DNA from: Dehalococcoidia bacterium
Lineage (GTDB): Bacteria > Chloroflexota > Dehalococcoidia > Dehalococcoidales > W111
Length of the DNA stretch: 34,958 bases
Assembly: GCA_011191985.1 (NCBI GenBank)
Contig: DUEU01000083.1
Span: 1 to 34,958 of the forward strand
Direction of reading: 5' to 3'
Shown here: positions 1 to 6,596 of the stretch, piece by piece
Layout: each line of letters starts with the position of its first letter
How positions within the stretch are numbered: position 1 is the stretch's first letter
Program-made: the position numbers and the translations under genes
Notes under the pieces: generated by a model
Database searches by the model: none
Told to the model about the DNA's origin: nothing
Seen by the model: only the letters and a program-made list of their open reading frames with translations

Positions 1-2
1 CC

Positions 3-446
3 ACCACGGGGATGCCGGCTACCTTCTCGGTAACCTCGCTGGCGATTGACCCCGCAGAAGCCGACATCGGACAAGCGGTGGTCGTTAATGTCATCGTGGC
101 CAACACCGGCGACGGCGCCGGTAAATACCAGGCGAAACTCATGGTGGATGGCACCGTAGTCGCCACCAAAGAGGTCACCATAGCCGGCCATACCGATATG
201 ACGGTAACCTTCAGCCTTACTCAGGATGCGGCCGGCACCTATTCCGTCTCTATCGACGGCCAGTCGGTCTCTCTCGTCGTCAAAGCGGCACCGGCACCAC
301 CAGGACCACCAACTCCTCCGGAACCACCGGTAGAACCGACACCAGCGCCCACGCCCATCAACTGGTGGCTCATCGGCGGTATCATTGTTGCTGTTATGAT
401 TGCCGCCACGGTCGTCTACCTGACCGTCATTCGCCAGAGAGCCTAA
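3..446 (+). CDS. C-terminal part of a CARDB-domain surface protein with a membrane anchor (5' end outside window)
   Basis: The reading frame is open to the left edge, so the listed ATG at 12 is probably internal and the gene starts outside the window. About 90 residues resemble a CARDB/Ig-like beta-sandwich, with the characteristic run VNVIVANTGDGAGKYQAKL and a following YSVSIDGQSVSLVV strand. A proline-rich stalk (PAPPGPPTPPEPPVEPTPAP) follows, then one hydrophobic helix (about residues 118-140) and a short basic tail RQRA. This is the layout of an extracellular protein held by a C-terminal transmembrane helix: adhesion-type domain, spacer, anchor. CARDB domains occur in bacterial and archaeal cell-surface proteins and often sit in tandem, so upstream copies are likely. 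No enzymatic motif is visible. The gene ends just before a strong hairpin terminator. Confidence 0.75.
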   Translation, partial: TTGMPATFSVTSLAIDPAEADIGQAVVVNVIVANTGDGAGKYQAKLMVDGTVVATKEVTIAGHTDMTVTFSLTQDAAGTYSVSIDGQSVSLVVKAAPAPPGPPTPPEPPVEPTPAPTPINWWLIGGIIVAVMIAATVVYLTVIRQRA

Positions 447-458
447 GCGAATTCAAGC

Positions 459-508
459 ACAGGGATATGGGACCAGTGATAATTCACCCCTATCCCTGTA
501 TCTTTTTT
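459..508 (+). terminator. Rho-independent terminator after the CARDB protein gene
   Basis: ACAGGGATA (459-467) pairs with TATCCCTGT (491-499). Three further GC pairs (GGG 469-471 with CCC 487-489) extend the stem, and TTTTTT follows at 503-508. It lies 13 bases after the stop codon. Confidence 0.85.
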
Positions 509-611
509 AACATTTTCCCTTCATGAGGTCTGCGCCGGAACGCTTCTTGTGCCGGCCACGGTGCCACCTCACTAGGTAGCTGTGTCAACTGTCACTATTC
601 AGGCATGTATA

Positions 612-640
612 TTGACATTTGTCTTTTTCCGTCATATAAT
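612..640 (+). promoter_or_regulatory. Consensus sigma70-type promoter for the XRE regulator
   Basis: TTGACA (612-617), a 17-base spacer, then TATAAT (635-640): both hexamers match the consensus perfectly. Transcription should begin near 647. This lies downstream of the ATG at 605 used in the ORF track and upstream of the ATG at 707, so it decides the start of the next gene. Confidence 0.85.
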
Positions 641-706
641 ATTACTTATGCTGAAGATAAGCCATCAAAAAAGTACCTGCAAAGCACCTTGTGTAAGGAT
701 CATGCT

Positions 707-898
707 ATGGACACATTCCGGGAAAAGATAAAGGCACTGCGAATAAAGAAAGGCTGGGCACAAGAGGACCTGGCCCGGGAGATAGACGTCAGCCTATCCA
801 CTGTCCAGAGATGGGAAGGTAAAGGGGCCAAGCCGACCCGACACGCCCGCCGGGCACTCGACCGACTCTGGCACGAAGTCGGCATCGACAGTGATTGA
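707..898 (+). CDS. Small XRE-family helix-turn-helix DNA-binding protein
   Basis: I place the start at ATG 707, giving 63 residues beginning MDTFREKIKALRIKKGWAQ. An AAGGA ribosome site lies 7 bases upstream. The longer ORF from 605 overlaps the promoter at 612-640 and adds 34 residues that do not look like a protein domain. The remaining protein is almost entirely one HTH: helix 1 FREKIKALRIKKG, helix 2 AQEDLAREIDV and recognition helix SLSTVQRWEGKGAKPTRHAR. The pattern S-x-STVQRWE-x(5)-P is typical of XRE/Cro-type repressors. There is no additional sensor or toxin-partner domain, and no toxin gene is adjacent. It is probably a dimeric transcriptional regulator of unknown target. The strong promoter suggests constitutive or autoregulated expression. 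Confidence 0.85.
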   Translation: MDTFREKIKALRIKKGWAQEDLAREIDVSLSTVQRWEGKGAKPTRHARRALDRLWHEVGIDSD

Positions 899-1031
899 TA
901 CCTCAGCCACCAGCCAAAGACTTTAACTGACCCTTAATATGTCTCCAACAGGATAGTCTCCTGTCGCTGTGGTAGTCGCCGAGCATAAGGTGCCTGCCCT
1001 GGCAGAAAGCGGTCGCCAAGCTTTCTTAAGG

Positions 1032-1060
1032 TTGAACACCCTCCTAAAATAACCTATAAT
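1032..1060 (+). promoter_or_regulatory. Promoter of the hyp operon, almost abutting the hypA start codon
   Basis: TTGAAC (1032-1037), a 17-base spacer, TATAAT (1055-1060). The predicted transcript start near 1067 is only a few bases before the hypA ATG at 1070, and no Shine-Dalgarno sequence fits between them. This predicts a leaderless or near-leaderless mRNA. Confidence 0.75.
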
Positions 1061-1069
1061 TTAACCAGG

Positions 1070-1411
1070 ATGCACGAGTTCAGTATTACCCAGAGTATTT
1101 TGTCCATCGTGCTGGAGAAGGCTGACGAGGCCCGGGCCAGCAAGATATCTAAAATCAACCTGGTTATCGGTGACCTGGCGGGTATTGTTGACGATTGTGT
1201 CGAGTTCTACTTTAGCTTTCTCAGTAAAGACACCGCAGCCGCCGGGGCCGTACTCTCCTTCCATCGTCCGCAAACTCAGCTAAGCTGCCGCGACTGCGGG
1301 GCGGTCTTCTCCCCGACCAACGGGAACTGGTCATGCCCCAGCTGTCGTGGGCCGAGTGTGGACATAATCTCGGGACGAGAACTGTATGTTGAAAGTATCG
1401 AGGTGGAGTAG
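1070..1411 (+). CDS. hypA: Hydrogenase nickel insertion protein HypA
   Basis: HypA delivers nickel to the large subunit precursor of NiFe hydrogenases together with HypB. The 113 residues match the usual family length. The invariant N-terminus MHE supplies the nickel-binding His2. A zinc-binding loop is formed by C73-x2-C76 (CRDC) and C89-x2-C92 (CPSC) near the C-terminus. The ATG at 1070 is fixed by the MHE motif. It is the first gene of a seven-gene plus-strand operon (hypA-B-C-D-E, protease, acpS) and lies directly after a promoter. The mRNA appears to lack a leader, so translation may start on a leaderless transcript. The function is well supported; the hydrogenase it serves is not in this window. 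Confidence 0.97.
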   Translation: MHEFSITQSILSIVLEKADEARASKISKINLVIGDLAGIVDDCVEFYFSFLSKDTAAAGAVLSFHRPQTQLSCRDCGAVFSPTNGNWSCPSCRGPSVDIISGRELYVESIEVE

Positions 1412-2077
1412 TTGAGTGTAAAGGTTTTAACAATACAAGAATCTATTCTGGGTGCCAACGAGGAGAAAGCCGCCAGCAACCGGGAGTTGCTAAATAAGCA
1501 CGGTATCCTGGCGGTCAATATTATGTCATCACCGGGCGCCGGTAAGACCAGCCTTATCCTGCAAACGACTGGCCACTTCCAGGGGAAGGCCCGGCTCGCG
1601 GTCATAGAGGGAGATGTTGCCTCCACGGTAGATGCCGACAAGGTGAGTGAACGGGGGATACCAGTAGTCCAGATAAACACCGAAGGCGGCTGCCACCTCG
1701 ACGCTAACATGACCAGCCGTGCTCTCGACAACCTGCCACTCAACGAAATCGACCTGCTGTTCATAGAAAATGTGGGTAATCTCATCTGCCCGGCCGAGTT
1801 TGCCCTTGGCGAGCACAAAAAAGTAATGCTGCTGAGCGCCCCCGAGGGTGATGACAAGCCGTATAAATACCCGCCGATGTTCGCCGGGGTCGATGTGGTG
1901 CTGGTAAACAAGACTGATCTTCTGCCCTACCTGGAATTTGATATGACAGCCTTCAACAAGGCGGTCAGCGGCCTAAACCCCAACGCCAGGATATTCCCCG
2001 TCTCCTGCAAGACCGGCGAGGGGCTGGAGAAGTGGTTTTCCTGGCTTGAGACCGAGATGAAAAGGGGTCATCAATAA
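1412..2077 (+). CDS. hypB: Hydrogenase nickel incorporation GTPase HypB
   Basis: HypB is a SIMIBI-class GTPase that works with HypA in nickel transfer. The start is TTG at 1412, immediately after the hypA stop codon, with GAGGTGGAG just upstream. Visible motifs are Walker A SSPGAGKTS (about residues 39-47), the Mg-binding segment EGDVAST (about 66-72), the metal-site motif GGCHLDA with C94 and H95, the conserved Cys in NLICPAEF (C126), and the guanine-specificity motif NKTD (166-169). The N-terminal CxxCGC high-affinity nickel site and the His-rich stretch of some HypB proteins are both absent. It is therefore the minimal form that relies on the dimer-interface metal site. At 221 residues the length is normal. 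Confidence 0.97.
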   Translation: MSVKVLTIQESILGANEEKAASNRELLNKHGILAVNIMSSPGAGKTSLILQTTGHFQGKARLAVIEGDVASTVDADKVSERGIPVVQINTEGGCHLDANMTSRALDNLPLNEIDLLFIENVGNLICPAEFALGEHKKVMLLSAPEGDDKPYKYPPMFAGVDVVLVNKTDLLPYLEFDMTAFNKAVSGLNPNARIFPVSCKTGEGLEKWFSWLETEMKRGHQ

Positions 2078-2131
2078 AAATCGGCAGCAATTTGACCCAA
2101 AACTATCAACTAACTGCTTACAGGAGTGCAT

Positions 2132-2389
2132 ATGTGTCTGGCCATTCCGGCCCTGGTTAAGTCAATGGACGGCTACTTTGCCGAGGTAGAGATAGGTGGC
2201 CTCACCCGCCAGGCCAGTCTTCAACTCACCCCCGAAGCCAGGGTCGGCGACTACGTACTGCTACATACCGGCTACGCCATAAGCATCATTGACCAGAGAG
2301 AGGCCGAGGAAACCCTCAAGCTGCTGGAGGAGATGGCCAACCAGCCAGATGATTACCACCAGGGGCAGCTTTACACCATGGTGGACTAG
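2132..2389 (+). CDS. hypC: Hydrogenase maturation chaperone HypC
   Basis: HypC carries the Fe(CN)2CO unit from HypD to the hydrogenase large subunit. The family signature is M-C-[GL]-x-P with an essential Cys2. The start is therefore ATG 2132 (MCLAIPALV), not the GTG at 2126 in the ORF track, which would bury the cysteine behind two extra residues. AGGAG at 2122-2126 lies 5 bases before this ATG and supports it. The product is 85 residues, typical of HypC/HupF, with the small beta-barrel followed by an acidic C-terminal helix (REAEETLKLLEEM). It sits between hypB and hypD, three bases upstream of hypD. Confidence 0.96.
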   Translation: MCLAIPALVKSMDGYFAEVEIGGLTRQASLQLTPEARVGDYVLLHTGYAISIIDQREAEETLKLLEEMANQPDDYHQGQLYTMVD

Positions 2390-2392
2390 GGG

Positions 2393-3487
2393 ATGAAGTT
2401 TATCGACGATTACCGTGACCCGAAGCTAGGCCAGAGACTGATAGACCGCATTCAGCACCTCTCGACCACGCCGGTCCGGTTTATGGAGTTCTGCGGCGGG
2501 CATACTGTAGCTATCTTCCGGCACGGCATACGGCAGCTCCTTCCCAGGACTATCGAGATGCTCTCCGGTCCTGGCTGCCCGGTATGTGTCACTGCCAACC
2601 AGGATCTGGATAAAGCCATTGCCCTGGCCAGGCAGCCCGGTGTCATCATCGCCAGCTTCGGCGACATGCTGCGCGTACCCGGCAGCCATTCCAGCCTGCA
2701 GCAGGCCAAGGCCGAAGGCGGTGATGTCAGGGTGGTCTACTCCACCCAGGACGCCCTGGCCATAGCGAGGGAAAATCCGGATAAGGCACTTGTCTTCATC
2801 GGCATCGGCTTCGAGACCACTGCCCCGACCATCGCCGCTTCCATCATCCAGGCGGAGGCCGAGGGCATCAATAACTACTATGTCCTGTCCTTCCACAAAC
2901 TGTGCCCGCCGGTAATGAAGGCCATCCTCGACCTAGGTGAAGTGAGCTTAAGCGGTATTATCTGCCCGGGACATGTCAGCGCCATCATCGGCTCCCATCC
3001 CTACGATTTTATCCCCCAGGACTACGGTATTGCCTGCGCCGTTGCCGGGTTCGAGCCGCTGGACATACTGCTCAGCATCGACATGCTGATCAACCAAATT
3101 GAAACGGAACAGTACCGGGTAGAAATCGCCTACCGCCGCGGGGTGAGGCCGGAAGGCAATCACCAAGCGCTGAAGCTGATGGACTCCGTCTTCGAGACCG
3201 GTGACGCCAACTGGCGCGGTATCGGGATAGTGCCGGCCAGCGGGCTAAAGCTCAGCCAGAAATACCAGCGCTTCGACGCCGAAAGCAACTTCGCTATCGA
3301 CCCCGGACCGGCCCGGGAGCCGGCGGGATGCATCTGCGGCAGTATCCTGCGTGGTATCAGCACCCCTGCCGACTGCCGGCTCTTCAAAAACAGCTGCACT
3401 CCGGAAGACCCGGTCGGCCCGTGCATGGTATCATCAGAGGGCGCCTGTGCTACCTACTATCACTACGGAGACACCGGTGGCGGATAG
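2393..3487 (+). CDS. hypD: Hydrogenase maturation protein HypD (Fe-S)
   Basis: HypD is the [4Fe-4S] scaffold on which, with HypC, the Fe(CN)2CO group is assembled. At 364 residues it has the normal length. The N-terminal catalytic motifs are visible: FCGGHT around C34, and GPGCPVC around C62/C65. The middle segment IGIGFETTAPT is the conserved GFETT motif. The C-terminal cluster ligands lie in GCICGS, ADCRLF, NSC and GPC/GAC. The ATG is three bases after the hypC stop. The 3' end overlaps the GTG start of hypE by 11 bases, which suggests translational coupling. Confidence 0.97.
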   Translation: MKFIDDYRDPKLGQRLIDRIQHLSTTPVRFMEFCGGHTVAIFRHGIRQLLPRTIEMLSGPGCPVCVTANQDLDKAIALARQPGVIIASFGDMLRVPGSHSSLQQAKAEGGDVRVVYSTQDALAIARENPDKALVFIGIGFETTAPTIAASIIQAEAEGINNYYVLSFHKLCPPVMKAILDLGEVSLSGIICPGHVSAIIGSHPYDFIPQDYGIACAVAGFEPLDILLSIDMLINQIETEQYRVEIAYRRGVRPEGNHQALKLMDSVFETGDANWRGIGIVPASGLKLSQKYQRFDAESNFAIDPGPAREPAGCICGSILRGISTPADCRLFKNSCTPEDPVGPCMVSSEGACATYYHYGDTGGG

Positions 3488-4475
3488 AGTGCTCCTGGCC
3501 CATGGCAGCGGCGGCAAGCTCAGCCACGACCTAGTGGCCAAGAGTCTGGTAGCCGTCCTCGGCAACACGATACTGGACAGGCTGGATGACTCAGCGGTAC
3601 TGGAGGCCAGCGGCCGCCTTGCCTTCACCACCGACAGCTATACTGTCAGCCCCATCTTTTTCCCCGGTGGCGACATCGGCAAGCTGTCGGTCTGCGGCAC
3701 GGTGAACGATTTGGCCATGAGCGGGGCCGCCCCGTTATACTTGAGCCTTTCATTAATTATTGAAGAGGGCCTGCCGCTGGCGGAGCTGGAAACGATAGTC
3801 GCTTCCATCCACCAGGCCGCCAGCGAGGCCGGCGTACAGATTGTCACCGGCGATACCAAGGTAGTCAACCAGGGGAGCGCCGACAAGCTGTTTATCAACA
3901 CCTCGGGTATCGGTATTATCCCCGAGGGGTTAGACATAGCCGGGGCCAACGCCCGGCCGGGCGATAAGGTCATCATCAGCGGCACCATCGGCGACCACGG
4001 CATTGCCATAATGAGCCAGCGTGAGGGTATAGAGTTCAAGGTGCCGATAGTTAGTGACTGCGCCCCGCTAAACAAGCTGGTTGCTGAGATAGTGTCACCG
4101 AATGTCCATTGCCTGCGAGACCCGACCCGGGGTGGCCTGGCGGCCACCCTTAACGAGCTGGCGGGCCAGTCCCGAGTAGGCATCAGGATTGATGAGGTGA
4201 GCCTGCCGGTAGAGGAAGCGGTGCGGGCCGCCTGCGAACTCCTCGGTTTCGATCCCCTCTACATTGCCAACGAGGGCAAGCTGGTAGCCATGGTCGCGCC
4301 CGATGAGGCCGAAGGTATTCTGACTAAAATGCGGCAGAACAAATACGGAACCGGAGCAGCCGCCATCGGTGAGGTTGTCAGTGACCACCCGGGCCGGGTA
4401 ATCATGAAGACACGCCTCGGCTCATCGCGCATCGTGGATATGCCGGTTGGTGAACTGCTACCCAGAATATGCTAG
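3477..4475 (+). CDS. hypE: Carbamoyl dehydratase HypE
   Basis: HypE dehydrates its own C-terminal thiocarboxamide, made by HypF, to a thiocyanate. This is the source of the cyanide ligands. The start is chosen as GTG 3477: GGAG lies at 3467-3470, and the protein then opens VADRVLLAHGSGGKLSHDL, the normal HypE N-terminus. The ORF-track start at 3351 lies deep in hypD and adds a 42-residue shadow. The product is 332 residues, as expected for this PurM/AIR synthase-fold family. The required C-terminal PRIC tail with its terminal cysteine is intact. Other family motifs are DSYTVSPIFFPGGDIGKL, GDTKVV and RDPTRGGLAATLNELA. hypF, which makes its substrate, is not in the window. Confidence 0.96.
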   Translation: MADRVLLAHGSGGKLSHDLVAKSLVAVLGNTILDRLDDSAVLEASGRLAFTTDSYTVSPIFFPGGDIGKLSVCGTVNDLAMSGAAPLYLSLSLIIEEGLPLAELETIVASIHQAASEAGVQIVTGDTKVVNQGSADKLFINTSGIGIIPEGLDIAGANARPGDKVIISGTIGDHGIAIMSQREGIEFKVPIVSDCAPLNKLVAEIVSPNVHCLRDPTRGGLAATLNELAGQSRVGIRIDEVSLPVEEAVRAACELLGFDPLYIANEGKLVAMVAPDEAEGILTKMRQNKYGTGAAAIGEVVSDHPGRVIMKTRLGSSRIVDMPVGELLPRIC

Positions 4476-4486
4476 GATAATAACCT

Positions 4487-4945
4487 ATGACATCGAACCG
4501 GATAGCCGTGGTCGGGGTGGGCAACCTGCTGCTCAAGGACGAAGGGATAGGTATCCATGTCGTCCATGCCCTACAGGAGTCGACCCTGCCGGATGGCGTC
4601 GTTGTAATCGACGGCGGCACGTCACCAGACGTACTGGACTACCTTGAGCCGGCCGATAAACTGGTCATTATTGATGCCGCCGAGGCCGGCGGCGTACCGG
4701 GGGCGATTTACCGCTTCCACCCCGACGACGTAACCCTTGAGACCGGAGAGGCGATCTCGCTCCACGAGCTAGGCCTGGTATCAAACCTGAAGACGATGAG
4801 TCTGCTGGGGAAAACACCGTCGGAGGTTATCATTATCGGCATTCAGCCCAAGGAGATAGCATGGGGCATGGAGCTGTCACCTGAACTCAAGGAAAAGGTG
4901 CCCGAAATCGTAAAGGTAGTGCTGAAGGAGACCGGGCAGCGATGA
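4487..4945 (+). CDS. Hydrogenase maturation protease (M52 family, HycI/HyaD-like)
   Basis: These peptidases remove the C-terminal peptide of the NiFe hydrogenase large subunit after metal insertion. The 152 residues start AVVGVGNLLLKDEGIGIHV, the family GxGN-x(4)-D-E-G-x-G motif whose acidic residue (E19) binds nickel. The second acidic ligand lies in VIIDAAEAG (D63) and the histidine ligand in SLHELGL (H93). The three metal ligands of the HybD/HycI fold are therefore present. The gene lies 11 bases after hypE and overlaps acpS by 4 bases (ATGA). Which hydrogenase group it processes cannot be told from this sequence, so I give no specific symbol. Confidence 0.92.
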   Translation: MTSNRIAVVGVGNLLLKDEGIGIHVVHALQESTLPDGVVVIDGGTSPDVLDYLEPADKLVIIDAAEAGGVPGAIYRFHPDDVTLETGEAISLHELGLVSNLKTMSLLGKTPSEVIIIGIQPKEIAWGMELSPELKEKVPEIVKVVLKETGQR

Positions 4946-5331
4946 CCCAGTACATCGGCGTTGACATCATCGAGATAGACCGCATCCGGCAGGCTATCGT
5001 CCGCTGGGGCGACCGTTTCCTCAGCCGGGTGTATACCGGGGACGAACTCAAGCGGTATGGCAATAAGCCGGCGTCACTGGCCTCCCGTTTCGCTGCCAAG
5101 GAAGCGGTAGTCAAGGCCCTCCAGCAGACTGACGGTATCAGCTGGCAGCATATTGAAATCATCTCCGCAGCCAACGGCAGGCCGCTGCTGAACCTCTACG
5201 GCCGGGCTAAAGAGCAGGCCGATAACCTTGGCCTGGCAAGTCTGGATATCTCGCTGGCCCACTCCCGCGATTACGCTATCGCCTTCGTAATCGGCAGCAC
5301 CGGTTCGGAGCCTACTCCAGAAGCTCCATGA
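4942..5331 (+). CDS. acpS: Holo-[acyl-carrier-protein] synthase
   Basis: This enzyme transfers phosphopantetheine from CoA to apo-ACP. The 129 residues contain both family signatures: GVDIIEIDRI near the N-terminus with the Mg-binding Asp8, and SRFAAKEAVVKAL with Glu54. The ATG overlaps the protease stop by four bases, so it is the last gene of the hyp transcript. Linking acpS to hydrogenase maturation is probably convenience of transcription and not function. Its 3' end runs 20 bases into the convergent Fe-S gene on the other strand, and no terminator is visible at the junction. Confidence 0.95.
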   Translation: MTQYIGVDIIEIDRIRQAIVRWGDRFLSRVYTGDELKRYGNKPASLASRFAAKEAVVKALQQTDGISWQHIEIISAANGRPLLNLYGRAKEQADNLGLASLDISLAHSRDYAIAFVIGSTGSEPTPEAP

Positions 5332-6595
5332 TATGCATCACCTTCACCGGGCTGTCGTGGCGCATGGTGGTATCAATCAGTTGAAATTCACAGCCGGGGC
5401 AGTCAGTAACTACGATATCGGCCCCGGTAGCATCGATGCCGGCCATCTTCTTATCGGCAATCTTCTGAGAGACATCATAGAAATAGATGCTGAAGCTACC
5501 GGCCATACCACAGCAGCGGTCAGCGTTAGGCATCTCAACGTACTCAATATCCGGAATGGACTTTAAAATCTCTCTCGGCTGCCGGGTTATGCCCATATGG
5601 CGGTTGAGATGGCACGGGTCGTGCCAGGTAACCTTCTTGCCTTTAGCCTCGGGCACCGCCCGGTAGGCCGAAGGCGGTAGTTTAAGCACGTCCACCAGAA
5701 ACTCGGTGATGTCCTTAATTTTCCCGGCAAACTTGGTATAGGCCTCCTGGCGCTCCGGAGTATCCGCCAGGAACTTCACATAGTCCTTCATCGCCGAACT
5801 GCAGGTAGCACAATCGGCGACAACGTAATCAAAATCGGCGAACGCCTTAACATTGGTATCGGCCATCTTCCGGCCGGTAGCCAGGTCACCGGCGCCCAGG
5901 AACACCGGGGCACCACAGCAGCCCTGCTCCCGAGGGACAACAACTTCTACCCCGTGCCGGGTCAGGAAATTGATAACCTTCTTACCCACCTCGGGAAAGA
6001 CAAAATCGGTCATGCAGCCAGTGAAATAGCCGACCCTGATGCCAGTCTCATTGGCCACCGTCGGTTTGTTGACCATCGGCACCATCTGCCGCAGGAACCG
6101 CGGGGCAATCTGCGGGATATAGCGGCCTTTACCCAGCGCTGAGAGGAACATGGACAGGTGCCTGATTGTCCCCTGGGTCTTGGGCAGGAAAATTCCCTGA
6201 AACCAGGAAGCGAACCGCACCACGTTACCGAACAGCTTCCGTCGCGGCAGCAGCCAGCGGTAAACAATGTTATATGGGAAGGCTACCCCCTTGGCCTTAA
6301 CTTTGTCCGCCCGAGCGGCAACGATAATATTGGGGATATTGGCCTTAGCCGGGCAGTTGGCGGTACAGGTCATGCACAGGGTACACTTGTTCAGCCGCTC
6401 CGCATACTCCTTGGTGTACTCCAGGTCACCGGCCAGGAGCGCCCGCACCATCATGTTCTTGCCCCGGGCAACCGATGATTCTATGCGCTCTTCCTGGTAT
6501 ACCGGGCACCAGAACGTGCAAAAGCCGCACTTCATGCACTGGCCGAGGTCTTTCTCGAACTTTTTAACCTCTTCAAATTCGGCCTTGCTGGTCAT
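5312..6595 (-). CDS. GlcF-type iron-sulfur subunit with two CCG domains
   Basis: This is a probable electron-transfer subunit for the FAD dehydrogenase encoded one base upstream. The N-terminus has two [4Fe-4S] motifs: C20-x2-C23-x2-C26-x3-C30 (CMKCGFCTFWC) and C71-x2-C74-x2-C77-x3-C81 (CTLCMTCTANC). Two cysteine-rich CCG domains of the heterodisulfide reductase/GlcF kind follow (CCGAPVFLGAGD, then CHLNRH with CCGMAGSFSIY). The 427 residues fit GlcF/LutA/Glp-C-like proteins. With the FAD subunit it would form a glycolate/D-lactate/D-2-hydroxyacid oxidoreductase. Because the gene is last in an operon of benzoyl-CoA reductase-type genes, it could pass hydride-derived electrons to or from that module. 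The physiological partner is inferred only. Confidence 0.9.
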   Translation of the reverse strand: MTSKAEFEEVKKFEKDLGQCMKCGFCTFWCPVYQEERIESSVARGKNMMVRALLAGDLEYTKEYAERLNKCTLCMTCTANCPAKANIPNIIVAARADKVKAKGVAFPYNIVYRWLLPRRKLFGNVVRFASWFQGIFLPKTQGTIRHLSMFLSALGKGRYIPQIAPRFLRQMVPMVNKPTVANETGIRVGYFTGCMTDFVFPEVGKKVINFLTRHGVEVVVPREQGCCGAPVFLGAGDLATGRKMADTNVKAFADFDYVVADCATCSSAMKDYVKFLADTPERQEAYTKFAGKIKDITEFLVDVLKLPPSAYRAVPEAKGKKVTWHDPCHLNRHMGITRQPREILKSIPDIEYVEMPNADRCCGMAGSFSIYFYDVSQKIADKKMAGIDATGADIVVTDCPGCEFQLIDTTMRHDSPVKVMHIMELLE

Positions 6596-6596
6596 G

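Noticed and set aside
605-706. N-terminal extension of the XRE ORF
   Set aside because: It overlaps a consensus promoter and precedes a good ribosome site for ATG 707, so it is probably not translated.
3351-3476. N-terminal extension of HypE as given in the ORF track
   Set aside because: It lies within hypD in another frame; the family N-terminus starts at GTG 3477 with its own GGAG.
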